In this document: one piece after another, positions 1 through 8,438 of the stretch
Layout: every line of letters begins with the position of its first letter
How positions within the stretch are numbered: the first letter of the stretch is position 1
Source: Corallococcus sp. NCRR
Lineage (GTDB): Bacteria > Myxococcota > Myxococcia > Myxococcales > Myxococcaceae
Direction: 5' to 3'
DNA length: 64,000 nucleotides
NCBI RefSeq assembly: GCF_026965535.1
Contig: NZ_CP114039.1
Span: 4,216,001 to 4,280,000, forward strand
Position numbers and translations under genes: made by a program
Notes under the pieces: model-generated
The model's input: only the letters and a program-made list of their open reading frames with translations
Told to the model about the DNA's origin: nothing
Database searches by the model: none

Positions 1-1973
1 CGGCCTCCGCGCTCTTGGCGGCGGAGGCCTTCGTCGCCGCCGCCGACCCGAAGCGCTTCCCCGAGCAGTTGTCCGAGGTGAAGCCGTGGAAGGCGGACCG
101 CCTGCTGCAGAACGCCTCCTCGTGGTCGTTCAAGCCCGATGAGGACCTGTCCCGCTACGTGAAGCTGGAGGTGGGCGGCTACGACGCGCTGCTCGGGCGT
201 TCGTGGGGCGAGGTGGCCGCGGAGAGCCGCAGCCAGCACAAGAGCCAGGGCTTCGGCCAGGCCGCGGACCGGGGCCCCGCCGCCGAGTACTTCACGCCGC
301 TGGCGGGGACGCTCCCGAAGCGCGACGTGTTCGAGGGGCTCGACTTCACCTGGAAGCGTTGGCCGGGCTCGGAGGCGGTGTCCCGCGCGGTGGCCGCCGC
401 GACGAAGTCTTTCGACGCTCGCGCCCCCCACCGCTCCCTGCCCGCGCTCGTCCGCGTCCATGAGGCGCTGAGCGCGCTGCCGGACACCCACCCGTGGAAG
501 GCGCCCAAGCTGCGCGAGGTGGAGGCGCTCATCGCCCACTGCGCGGGGCTGTTCCTGGAGGTGCGTGCCGCCGCGCCCACGGGCATCCCGGGTCTGCCCG
601 TGCCGTTGGAGGTGGTGGCGCTGAACCGCTCGCCCGCCGCCGTCGAGTGGGTGGGGCTGTCACTGCCCGGCGAGAAGCCCGAGGCCGTGGGCAAGGCGCT
701 GCAGGCGAACGTGCCCCTGAAGCTGTCGCGCACGGTGACGCTGCCCACGACGGCGACCATCTCCACGCCCTACTGGCTCCGGGAGCCTGTCACCGGAGGG
801 CTCTACACGCTCAAGGACGAGGACCGCGCGCTCACCGGCCAGCCGGAGGGCCATCCCGCGCTGTCGGTGACGTTCGAGTACCAGGTCGCGGGCCGGCGCT
901 TCCGCGCGGTGCGTCCGGTGGTCCATGCCTGGACGGATCCGGTGCGCGGCGAGCTCTACCGCGACTTCGAGGTCGTCCCGCCCGTCACCGCCACGCTGGC
1001 GCAGGACGTGCTCATGTTCCCCAACGGCGAGTCCCGTGCCGTGCCGGTGGTGCTGGCCGCGGGGATGGACCAGGTGCCGGGCACGGTGCGGATGCGGGCG
1101 CCGGCCGGCTGGCGCGTGGCGCCCGCGTCGATCGAATTCAAGCTCGCGGCCCGCGGAGACGAGCGCACCGTCACCTTCCAGGTCACGCCGCCCCCGGGCT
1201 CGACGCAGCAGGGCGCCCTCTCCGTGGAGGTCGACGTGGGGGGCCGCGCCTGGTCGTGGAGTGCCGGGTCCATCTCCCATCCCCACATCCCGCCGTTGAC
1301 GGTGCGCCAGCCTTCCACGGCCATGGGGGTGCCGTTCTCCCTGGCCATCAAGGGCAAGCGCATCGGCTACATCCCCGGTCCGGGCGACCGCGTCGCGGAG
1401 AGCCTGGCCGCGGTGGGCTACGAGGTGACGCTGCTCCCCGAGGAGCGGCTGGCCCGCGAGCCGCTGGAGCGCTTCGACGCCATCCTCGTGGGCGTGCGCG
1501 CCTTCAACGCCAACGCGCACCTGGCCGTGCACCGGGAGCGACTGCTCCAGTACGTGGAGGGCGGCGGGCGGCTGGTGGTGCAGTACAACACCAACAGCCG
1601 CGTGGGGCCGCTCACGTCCTTCGTCGGGCCCTATCCGCTGGAGATTGGCCGCGACCGGGTGACGGACGAGACGGCGGAGATGACGCCCGTGCGCGCCAAT
1701 GAACCGCTGCTGCGCGCGCCCAACGCGCTGACGGCCGCGGACTTCGAGGGCTGGGTGCAGGAGCGTGGCCTCTACTTCGCGTCGTCGTGGGACGCCCACT
1801 ATCAGCCCGTGTTCGCCATGCACGACGCCGGCGAGGCGCCGCTCCAGGGCGCGCTGCTGGTCGCCCGTCATGGCAAGGGCACCTTCATCTACACGGGCCT
1901 CGCCTTCTTCCGTCAGCTCCCCGCCGGGGTTCCCGGCGCCTACCGCCTGTTGGCCAACATCCTTTCGCCATGA
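1..1973 (+). CDS. PIG-L family deacetylase, C-terminal part (5' end outside window)
   Basis: The frame is open to the left edge, so the N-terminal part, where the zinc-dependent LmbE/PIG-L catalytic core sits, is largely missing. What is visible begins with the tail of that core (S-Q-H-K-S-Q-G-F-G around base 240, typical of large myxobacterial and Bacteroidetes PIG-L proteins). A central beta-sandwich, NEW3-like region (about bases 590-1300) follows, then a glutamine-amidotransferase/ThuA-like alpha/beta domain (about 1340-1970, starting G-K-R-I-G-Y-I-P-G and including V-G-V-R-A-F-N). Enzymes of this family remove N-acetyl groups from sugars or related small molecules. The stop overlaps the start of the next gene (ATGA), so it is in an operon with a 59-aa membrane peptide and a sodium symporter. 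That arrangement suggests uptake and deacetylation of an N-acetylated solute. The substrate is not visible. Family is likely; function is inference. Confidence 0.8.
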   Translation, partial: ASALLAAEAFVAAADPKRFPEQLSEVKPWKADRLLQNASSWSFKPDEDLSRYVKLEVGGYDALLGRSWGEVAAESRSQHKSQGFGQAADRGPAAEYFTPLAGTLPKRDVFEGLDFTWKRWPGSEAVSRAVAAATKSFDARAPHRSLPALVRVHEALSALPDTHPWKAPKLREVEALIAHCAGLFLEVRAAAPTGIPGLPVPLEVVALNRSPAAVEWVGLSLPGEKPEAVGKALQANVPLKLSRTVTLPTTATISTPYWLREPVTGGLYTLKDEDRALTGQPEGHPALSVTFEYQVAGRRFRAVRPVVHAWTDPVRGELYRDFEVVPPVTATLAQDVLMFPNGESRAVPVVLAAGMDQVPGTVRMRAPAGWRVAPASIEFKLAARGDERTVTFQVTPPPGSTQQGALSVEVDVGGRAWSWSAGSISHPHIPPLTVRQPSTAMGVPFSLAIKGKRIGYIPGPGDRVAESLAAVGYEVTLLPEERLAREPLERFDAILVGVRAFNANAHLAVHRERLLQYVEGGGRLVVQYNTNSRVGPLTSFVGPYPLEIGRDRVTDETAEMTPVRANEPLLRAPNALTAADFEGWVQERGLYFASSWDAHYQPVFAMHDAGEAPLQGALLVARHGKGTFIYTGLAFFRQLPAGVPGAYRLLANILSP

Positions 1974-2149
1974 GCACCGCTCCCAACCTGACCCCTCCCG
2001 AGCCCGCCGAAGCCGCCCCCGCGCACCGGCCCGAGCTCGATGACGCGCCGCCGCTCTTGGGCTCCTGGCGCAACATCTACCTCCTGGTGCTGGGCACCTT
2101 CGTGCTGTTCGTCGTCGTGTTCTGGGGCCTCACCGAGGCGTACGCGTGA
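1970..2149 (+). CDS. 59-aa single-pass membrane peptide
   Basis: A small gene whose ATG overlaps the deacetylase stop (ATGA) and whose TGA overlaps the GTG start of the symporter (GTGA). The N-terminal half is rich in Pro, Ala and Glu. One hydrophobic segment follows (about residues 36-54, Y-L-L-V-L-G-T-F-V-L-F-V-V-V-F-W), and the C-terminus is short. Both overlaps imply translational coupling, which is the best evidence that it is real. By analogy with small partner subunits of other secondary transporters it may assist the symporter, but no family is recognised and that is inference. Confidence 0.75.
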   Translation: MSTAPNLTPPEPAEAAPAHRPELDDAPPLLGSWRNIYLLVLGTFVLFVVVFWGLTEAYA

Positions 2150-3864
2150 CGGGGCTCGACTGGCTGGTCCTGGGCGGGACGATTGCGTTCATCGTGGTGT
2201 GGGGCCTCTGGAAGTCCCGGGGGACGGCCACCAGCGACGAGTACCTGCGTGGAGGCCGTGAGCTGAAGTGGCCCACCATCGGCCTGGGCGTCATGGCCAC
2301 GCAGGCGAGCGCCGTCACCTTCCTCTCCGTCCCCGGGCAGGCCTACGAGGACGGGATGCGCTTCGTGCAGTTCTACTTCGGCCTGCCGATCGCGATGGTC
2401 ATCATCAGCGCGGTCTTCGTGCCCATCTACTACCGGCTCAACGTCATCACCGCGTACGAATACCTGGAGTCGCGCTTCGACCTGAAGACGCGGCTTTTGG
2501 GCGCCTTCCTCTTCCTCATCCAGCGTGGGCTGGCCGCGGGCATCACCATCTACGCGCCGGCCATCATCCTCTCCACCATCCTCGGCTGGCCGCTGGAGCC
2601 CACGGTCATCGTCATGGGCGCGCTCGTCATCCTCTACACGGTGACGGGAGGCTCCAAGGCGGTGAGCCAGACGCAGAAGCAGCAGATGGTGGTGATGATG
2701 GGCGGCATGGTGGTGGCCGCCGCGGTCATCCTCTGGCGCCTGCCGGAGCACGTGTCGTTCGGCAAGGCGGTGGACGTCGCTGGCGCGTTCGGCCGGATGA
2801 ACGTGGTGAGCTTCGACTTCGACATGCAGGACCGCTACAACTTCTGGTCCGGCATTACGGGAGGGCTGTTCCTGTCGCTGTCGTACTTCGGCACGGACCA
2901 GTCCCAGGTGGGCCGCTACCTGACGGGCCGCTCCATCTCGGAGAGCCGGCTGGGGCTGCTCTTCAACGGCGTGCTGAAGATCCCGATGCAGTTCTTCATC
3001 CTCTTCGTCGGGATCCTCGTCTTCGTCTTCTACCAGTTCAGCACGCCGCCGCTGCTCTTCAACGATGCGCTGCGCACCCGCGTGCAGGGCACGGAGCAGT
3101 CGGCCGAGTACGCCGAGCTGGAAGCGAAGTGGGAGCAGGTCCAGTCCAGCAAGCGCGCGGAGGTGGAGCGCTACCTGTCGGCCGTCGAGTCGGGCGACGT
3201 GGCGGCCGGCGAGGCGTCACGGGCGCTGCTCCAGGGCGCGCAGCGGCAGGCGGGCGAGGTGCGCAAGGAGGCCAAGGCCATGGTCGCGCGCGCGCTCCCG
3301 GGCGCGGAGACGAAGGACTCGGACTACATCTTCATCGCCTTCGTGAAGCGCTGGTTGCCCAGCGGGCTGTTCGGTTTGCTCATCGCCGTCATCCTGTCCG
3401 CGGCCATGAGCTCCATCTCCAGCGAGCTGGCGGCGCTGGGGACCACCACGACGGTGGACTTCTACCGGCGGGTGTTCCGGCCCGACGCCTCGGACCGGCA
3501 GGTGCTGGTGGCGTCCAAGCTGTTCACCGTGTTCTGGGGGCTGGTCGCGGTGGCCTTCGCGACCTTCGCTTCGCTGCTGGACAACCTCATCCAGGCCATC
3601 AACATCCTGGGCTCCATCTTCTACGGCACGGTGCTGGGCATCTTCCTGGTGGCCTTCTTCGTGAAGCGCGTGCGCGGCCATGCCGTGTTCGGGGCGGCGG
3701 TCATCTCCCAGGCGACGGTGATTGCCCTCTTCTTCCTCTCCGACGTGGGCTACCTCTGGTTCAACGTCATCGGCTGTGCGCTGGTGGTGGCGCTGAGCCT
3801 GGTGATGCAGGGCGTCCTGCCGCGCGGGGAGACGCCGGCCCCGGCCCCGGTGACGGGGGTCTGA
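2146..3864 (+). CDS. Sodium:solute symporter (SSS family)
   Basis: A 572-aa inner-membrane protein with the multi-helix pattern of the sodium:solute symporter family: W-L-V-L-G-G-T near the N-terminus, G-G-R-E-L-K-W-P-T then A-S-A-V-T-F-L-S-V-P-G-Q-A-Y in the first core helices, and S-A-A-M-S-S-I-S-S-E-L-A in the later core. These proteins import sugars, sialic acids, amino acids or vitamins using the sodium gradient. A hydrophilic, Ala/Glu/Arg-rich insertion (about residues 305-385) interrupts the helices and is probably a coiled soluble loop. It starts at a GTG overlapping the 59-aa peptide and is third in the operon after the PIG-L deacetylase. The family is secure; the transported compound is unknown, perhaps an N-acetylated sugar given the context. 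Confidence 0.93.
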   Translation: MTGLDWLVLGGTIAFIVVWGLWKSRGTATSDEYLRGGRELKWPTIGLGVMATQASAVTFLSVPGQAYEDGMRFVQFYFGLPIAMVIISAVFVPIYYRLNVITAYEYLESRFDLKTRLLGAFLFLIQRGLAAGITIYAPAIILSTILGWPLEPTVIVMGALVILYTVTGGSKAVSQTQKQQMVVMMGGMVVAAAVILWRLPEHVSFGKAVDVAGAFGRMNVVSFDFDMQDRYNFWSGITGGLFLSLSYFGTDQSQVGRYLTGRSISESRLGLLFNGVLKIPMQFFILFVGILVFVFYQFSTPPLLFNDALRTRVQGTEQSAEYAELEAKWEQVQSSKRAEVERYLSAVESGDVAAGEASRALLQGAQRQAGEVRKEAKAMVARALPGAETKDSDYIFIAFVKRWLPSGLFGLLIAVILSAAMSSISSELAALGTTTTVDFYRRVFRPDASDRQVLVASKLFTVFWGLVAVAFATFASLLDNLIQAINILGSIFYGTVLGIFLVAFFVKRVRGHAVFGAAVISQATVIALFFLSDVGYLWFNVIGCALVVALSLVMQGVLPRGETPAPAPVTGV

Positions 3865-3889
3865 GGGCTCGGGCCGCTCGCGCTCACGG

Positions 3890-4726
3890 TCAGAGCAGCC
3901 CCTGGGCCTTCAAGGCGTCGATGGCGGCGGCCAACGCGGGGTGGGGTGACGGCAACGGACCCGGGGAGGAGCGCACCGTGCTGACAAAGACATACGCGCC
4001 CTCCTTCGTGGCTACATGCCCCACGAGCCAGGTCAGGTTCTCCGCTGGGAGCGTGAGCGCGCCGGTCTTCGCGCTGAGCACCGCGCCCTCCTTCCAGGGG
4101 CCACCCATGTCGATGCCGTCCCGGACGTGCGCCACGGTCTGGGGGCCCTGCACCAGGGTGCGCTTCACGGTCTCCTGGGTGGCCGCGCTCACGGGGAGCT
4201 GTCCCCGGTAGAGCCGTGCCAGGAATTGGAGCTGCTCCTCGGGAGAGATGCGAAGCGGCCCGCCCAGCCAGAACAGGGTGATGTCTCCCGAAGCGTCCGC
4301 GTTTCCATACTGGAGGCGCCTCATCCAGGCTTCCTCGCGCTCACGGCCGAGCCGGGTCGCGAGCTCCTGGAAGACCCACAAGGCCGAGCGGCGCATGGCC
4401 GTGTCCAGCGTCTGGTCCTGGTTCCAGGCCTCGATGGAGCGGTGGGGGCCGTCCCAGCGGAACACCTCGTCTGGCTTCAAGACGCCTTCCTCCAGCGCGA
4501 TGAGCGCATGCGGAATCTTGAAGGTGGAGGCAGGTGCCAGGCGCTCTTGGCAGAGGCTGCTGCCGTTGAAGGTCACCTGGCCCGTTTCCAGGTTCATCAG
4601 GCCGAAGCAGCCGGGATGCTGGGAGACGACGCGGAGCGGGACAGGGCGATGACCCACGCACGCGACGGACGTGAGCAGCACGAGCCATCCGGCGAGGCGG
4701 AACCTGGGAGAGGGGAGTCGGGACAT
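3890..4726 (-). CDS. Class D (OXA-type) beta-lactamase, exported
   Basis: About 278 aa, the usual class D size. Active-site blocks, numbered from the ATG at 4726, are S-T-F-K at 67-70 (the Ser nucleophile and the Lys that is carboxylated in this family), S-A-L at 114-116 where most OXA enzymes have S-x-V, Y-G-N at 140-142, the F-W-L segment with the conserved Trp at 153, and K-T-G at 220-222. A hydrophobic leader ending at a Cys (residue 23) suggests export, possibly as a lipoprotein with a non-ideal lipobox. An ATG 11 codons upstream (4759) is an alternative start. It faces the symporter convergently. Expected activity is hydrolysis of beta-lactams in the periplasm; substrate range cannot be read from sequence, and a BlaR-type sensor domain is absent. 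Confidence 0.9.
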   Translation of the reverse strand: MSRLPSPRFRLAGWLVLLTSVACVGHRPVPLRVVSQHPGCFGLMNLETGQVTFNGSSLCQERLAPASTFKIPHALIALEEGVLKPDEVFRWDGPHRSIEAWNQDQTLDTAMRRSALWVFQELATRLGREREEAWMRRLQYGNADASGDITLFWLGGPLRISPEEQLQFLARLYRGQLPVSAATQETVKRTLVQGPQTVAHVRDGIDMGGPWKEGAVLSAKTGALTLPAENLTWLVGHVATKEGAYVFVSTVRSSPGPLPSPHPALAAAIDALKAQGLL

Positions 4727-4853
4727 GGGCGCGGGGGACAGCAAACCTCGCGCCAGCATCCATCGCTTCAGGATCGCGGTCGTAGGGCCGCAGGTGTGCT
4801 CGGAGAGACACGGTTCGAAGGGCTCGGCTCCGGGCCCATGCCTTCGAGGACTC

Positions 4854-6302
4854 TCAGAAGATGCCTTGTCCCGGTGTGAGGACGCGGTCCGGGTCGTAGC
4901 GCCGCTTCGCGTGCTCGAACCGCTCCCAGGCGGGGTGGAAGTGGCGGCGCCAGTCTGCGGGGCTCAGGGGCACGGCATCCACGGGATAGATCTTCCCTCC
5001 GATGGCCGTGAGCCGGTCGAAGATGGCGCGGTTCTTCCGCAGGAGGGATGCGACGTTCTCCGGCGTCGGTGGAATGGCGGTGCGCAGCAGCGAGAAGAGG
5101 AAGACGTGTCTGTCGTTGGGCGTGCGCAGGAAGGGCGTGGTCAGCTCCGAGGCGCGGAAGGGGTAGAGGAGGATGGGCCCCTGCCCCATGTCGGCCTCGG
5201 TGGTCTGTGAGAGGACCTCCTGGACGAAGGATTCGGCGGACCGGGCGGGGACGAACATGTCCAGCCACGGATGGGGGAAGCCCCAGACGCCGAGCTGCTT
5301 GAGCAGTTCGACCAGCGGCGCGAGCCGGTTGACGAAGTCGAAGTAGCTGCCGTCGCTCACCTGGAGCGTTCCCGGCTGGAAGCCCAGGCCCGCGAGCAGT
5401 CGTGCATCGTTCGGCTCCGAGCCTGGCGTGAAGTACTTCACCACCTCGAGCTGATACGCCCGGCCCCCGTTGGAGGCGACGACGGAGCCCTCGACGTAGT
5501 CGAAGCGACCGTCCTCGATGAGCCGCCGCTGGTCCTCCATGAAGCGGTGGAGGTCGTTGTACAGCGCGAGGTATGTCCGAGCGCGAGGCGGCACTTCGAC
5601 GAGCCGCACCCTCGCTCGCACGATGATGCCGAACTGGCCCAGGCCCGAGCGCACCGCGTCGAACAGAGGCCGCTCACGCCAGCGCGAGCACCGTACGAGC
5701 TCGCCCCGGCCCGTGACGACATCCATCTCCAGGACATTGTCCACCTGGAGGCCCCAGCGGAACGCCTGCCCGCCGATACCCCCCGCGGACAGCGTCCCAC
5801 CGACGCTCAACTCGATGTAGTCGGTCAGCACCGGAGGGCTCTTGCCGTGGGGGAGCGCGGCCTGGAGCAGCTCGTGCCACCGGACGCCCGCATCCACCCA
5901 GGCGCTGTCCTCGCCAAGCTCGTGGACGGTCGACAGCGTGGACATGTCGATGACGATGCCCGCCGCCACCTGGGACTGGCCGAAGGTGCTGTGGCTCTCC
6001 CCGAGGCCCCGAGCGGCGGCGATCTTCAGGTCCTGGCGTCGCGCGAAGCGGACCATGGCCACGATGTCCTGCACCGAGCCGGGAACGAGCACCGCCCACG
6101 GCGTGCGGTGGACGATGTGACCGAAGTCCTCCGTGGCCGCGGTCCGCGACGCTGAGTCCATCAGCAACTCGCCATCGAGTGGCGGCAGGGGGACCGCGCC
6201 AGCCTCCAGCGTGGAGGCCCAGCTCCGGTTCATGGGATTGAATGCCACTGCGACCAACGCACCTTGGAGCAACGCCCTCCGGGAGACGGTTCGACTCGAC
6301 AT
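4854..6302 (-). CDS. FAD-linked oxidase resembling cytokinin dehydrogenase
   Basis: 482 aa with a twin-arginine-like leader (S-R-R-A-L-L-Q-G), so probably exported folded. An FAD-binding PCMH half comes first: V-P-G-S-V-Q-D-I-V, then A-R-G-L-G-E-S-H-S-T-F-G-Q-S-Q, the place where plant and bacterial CKX enzymes carry the G-H-S that links FAD to His. L-S-V-G-G-T-L-S-A-G-G-I-G-G and V-D-N-V-L-E-M-D-V-V-T-G follow. The C-terminal half has the CKX-like F-P-H-P-W-L-D-M-F-V-P, G-P-I-L-L-Y-P and the terminal P-G-Q-G-I-F. CKX enzymes cleave the side chain of N6-isopentenyl adenines. The flavin-linkage motif here reads G-E-S-H-S with an extra residue pair, so covalent attachment should be checked. Another FAD-dependent oxidase activity is possible. 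It is a single gene, separated by about 130 bp from the beta-lactamase start. Confidence 0.82.
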   Translation of the reverse strand: MSSRTVSRRALLQGALVAVAFNPMNRSWASTLEAGAVPLPPLDGELLMDSASRTAATEDFGHIVHRTPWAVLVPGSVQDIVAMVRFARRQDLKIAAARGLGESHSTFGQSQVAAGIVIDMSTLSTVHELGEDSAWVDAGVRWHELLQAALPHGKSPPVLTDYIELSVGGTLSAGGIGGQAFRWGLQVDNVLEMDVVTGRGELVRCSRWRERPLFDAVRSGLGQFGIIVRARVRLVEVPPRARTYLALYNDLHRFMEDQRRLIEDGRFDYVEGSVVASNGGRAYQLEVVKYFTPGSEPNDARLLAGLGFQPGTLQVSDGSYFDFVNRLAPLVELLKQLGVWGFPHPWLDMFVPARSAESFVQEVLSQTTEADMGQGPILLYPFRASELTTPFLRTPNDRHVFLFSLLRTAIPPTPENVASLLRKNRAIFDRLTAIGGKIYPVDAVPLSPADWRRHFHPAWERFEHAKRRYDPDRVLTPGQGIF

Positions 6303-6462
6303 TCACTCCTCCTGTTATGTCGGAGATTTCTATCCCGAGGTCGCCTGCTCCAACAATTGCCCTCGGCTCCTGGGTTCTCCGCGGATGGGGCTGCCATCCA
6401 CTCCGTGGCGGCACGGTGTTCTGCTATGAAGTCCGAGCAGTCGATTGGAGGGGGTTGGATTC

Positions 6463-7359
6463 TTGAGACGGGTTGCGAGCTATGTGTGGGTGTTTTTCGT
6501 TGCAGCTGGGTGCATGCATACGCCTCCGGGGTACCAGGCGAACGGAGTGACCCTGACAACGAGGGAGGAGGCCGTGGCTTCCGGCTTCAAGCCGTGGAAG
6601 CTGTCGGTGGCCTTCGGTGACAAGCAGGATGGTACCCAGTTGCTGCTCGACTTCATGAAGCGCGCGGAAGCCGCAGGCGGGCGTTACGTCAGCGACGTGC
6701 ACATCGTGCTGGCGAGTGACCAGGATGGGGAGCCGGTGGAGTGCCGGACAGAGATCGTGCCGGAGTCTTCAGTGGAGACGGGCCGAACGCTTCAAAGTAC
6801 GCCGGGGCGTACCGAGATGCGGCATCACATGGTTCCGGTCACAAAGACTGTCTTTGAGAGCCAGTATCAATGCCGGTCCGTCTCGGAGCCGCGCACTGTC
6901 TCGGAGACCTACTACGAGAGTCACTATGACGCGTCCTCGAAGACGACCCGCTCCGTGCCGCGCACGCGAATGGTGACGCGCTTCGAGCACCGTCAGAAAT
7001 GCAGTCACGTGCCCATGACGCGCACCGTGACGCGCTTTGAGTATCAGTTCCGCAGCGAGTTCATCCCGCCACGCCTGGAATGGGTGTCGCGGTATTCCAC
7101 CCGGTGGAACCTGAAGGAGACGCCGCCTACGTGCGCGCCCCAGTCGCCACGGACGGGTGAGTCGCCTTCAATGCCACACCGGGTCGAAGGTGAGGTGTAC
7201 GGGTGCTCGCTCGATCAATCCAATGAGGGTGGGGATTCGGAGAGTCGGGCCTTGAAGCTCCGCAGGCAGTATCGCCAGAGTGCGATGGCGAAGGGCCTGA
7301 TGCCCGCGAGCTGCCAGGAACTGGCGCTCCAGGTGCCGCCGGACACCGAAGCGCCCTGA
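6463..7359 (+). CDS. Lipoprotein of unknown function with Arg/Thr/Glu-rich repeats
   Basis: The start is taken as TTG at 6463 because GGAGGGGG lies about 9 bases upstream. It then gives a compact lipoprotein signal ending V-A-A-G-C. The mature protein (about 280 aa) has a middle section of repeated phrases such as T-K-T-V-F-E-S-Q-Y-Q-C, T-R-M-V-T-R-F-E-H-R-Q-K-C and T-R-T-V-T-R-F-E-Y-Q-F, a low-complexity beta-strand-like repeat with several Cys. Predicted location is an envelope membrane. I do not recognise the family; it resembles lineage-specific myxobacterial lipoproteins. Confidence 0.75.
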   Translation: MRRVASYVWVFFVAAGCMHTPPGYQANGVTLTTREEAVASGFKPWKLSVAFGDKQDGTQLLLDFMKRAEAAGGRYVSDVHIVLASDQDGEPVECRTEIVPESSVETGRTLQSTPGRTEMRHHMVPVTKTVFESQYQCRSVSEPRTVSETYYESHYDASSKTTRSVPRTRMVTRFEHRQKCSHVPMTRTVTRFEYQFRSEFIPPRLEWVSRYSTRWNLKETPPTCAPQSPRTGESPSMPHRVEGEVYGCSLDQSNEGGDSESRALKLRRQYRQSAMAKGLMPASCQELALQVPPDTEAP

Positions 7360-7451
7360 GTCCAGGATTCGCAGGCGGCGACATGCACGACATGGTCCGC
7401 GATGCGGCCCGAGCGGGTGTCGGCGCCGCACGCCTCCCGATTTCACTCGTC

Positions 7452-8363
7452 TCACCCGAAAGAGACGCGCGTGAGCTGTTCCGACTCGCGCCACAGGCGC
7501 TGGGCAGTCGCCTCGTCTTGGGCGCGCGGCGGCACCTTCGAGGGCGCCGGGGAGCCACGCATCTCGCTCAGCTTGTCTGGCCCATAGTAGCCGCCCCCCT
7601 TCGCGTCGGGAGAAGTCGCGGCATAGAGCGTCGGCAGTGCGCCCTGAGAAGCGGGCTGGAACACAAACCATAAGAGCGAGCGGGCGATGCCCACGGCACT
7701 CCAGCGGCCCGGGGCATTGTGCAGGAGGTCGGTGCGCGAAATGCCCGGATGGGCGGCGACGCTGGTGATTCCCCACTGATTCGCTTCGGCCCGGCGCTGC
7801 AGCTCGAAGGCGAACAGCAGGCACGCAAGCTTCGATTGTCCATAGGCCTTCATCGGAGCGTAGCCGCGCTGCGACTGCAGGTCGTCGAAGTCCATTGTCG
7901 CGGCTCTCGCGGCGACGCTCGACAAGGTGACGACGCGCGCATCCACCCCCTTGCGCAGCAGCGGCAGCAGGTGTGCCGTCAGCGCGAAGTGGCCGAGGTA
8001 GTTGGTGCCGAGCTGCAGCTCGAAGCCATCGGCCGTCTGTTCGCGCCCTGGCGGCGTCATCACCGCGGCATTGTTGATGAGCAGGTCGAGCTTGTCCGTC
8101 TGGCTCCGCAGCCGCGCGGCGAAGTCCGCCACCGAAGCAAGGCTCGCGAGATCGACCTGCTCGAACCTCACGCTCGCGGTCGGTACCTCGGTGAGCACCT
8201 TCGTGACGGCGTCGGCGCCTTTGCGCGGGTTTCGTCCGGCGATGATGACCTCGCCCCCTGCTCGCGCCAGCGCGAGCGCGTCTTCGAGCCCGAGTCCTCC
8301 GGTGCCGGTGATGACGGCGAGACGGCCGTGCTGCGAAGGAATGTCGGTTGTCTTCCAGTTCAT
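7452..8363 (-). CDS. Short-chain dehydrogenase/reductase (retinol dehydrogenase-like)
   Basis: 303 aa from ATG 8363. Classical SDR signatures: the cofactor loop T-G-T-G-G-L-G-L (TGxxxGxG with one changed spacing), an acidic/Arg switch at A-G-R-N-P-R-K that suggests NADP(H), D-L-A-S-L, the N-N-A-A motif, catalytic Ser in V-V-T-L-S-S-V, and Y-G-Q-S-K for the Tyr/Lys pair. The extended C-terminus with Y-Y-G-P is typical of WW-oxidoreductase/retinol-dehydrogenase-like members. It is transcribed divergently from a LysR regulator across 75 bp that holds a perfect palindrome, so it is probably that regulator's target. Substrate unknown. Confidence 0.92.
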   Translation of the reverse strand: MNWKTTDIPSQHGRLAVITGTGGLGLEDALALARAGGEVIIAGRNPRKGADAVTKVLTEVPTASVRFEQVDLASLASVADFAARLRSQTDKLDLLINNAAVMTPPGREQTADGFELQLGTNYLGHFALTAHLLPLLRKGVDARVVTLSSVAARAATMDFDDLQSQRGYAPMKAYGQSKLACLLFAFELQRRAEANQWGITSVAAHPGISRTDLLHNAPGRWSAVGIARSLLWFVFQPASQGALPTLYAATSPDAKGGGYYGPDKLSEMRGSPAPSKVPPRAQDEATAQRLWRESEQLTRVSFG

Positions 8364-8408
8364 GGCTGGAAGGTAGCGGCCATCCCGTGGGCGAAAAACG
8401 GGCATGCA

Positions 8409-8427
8409 TCCAGACACACTGTCTGGA
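8409..8427. promoter_or_regulatory. Palindromic operator between SDR and LysR genes
   Basis: The sequence TCCAGACACACTGTCTGGA has 8-base arms around a 3-base centre with no mismatch. It sits in the divergent promoter region, 12 bp upstream of the LysR ATG. LysR-type proteins usually bind a partially palindromic box here; assignment to the adjacent regulator is inference. Confidence 0.6.
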
Positions 8428-8438
8428 AGATTGTGACA

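Noticed and set aside
660-1871. Long open frames opposite the PIG-L gene (and similar long antisense frames opposite nearly every gene)
   Set aside because: Expected in DNA with very high third-position GC; they lack ribosome sites and recognisable domains and have shadow-type composition rich in Arg, His and Gly.
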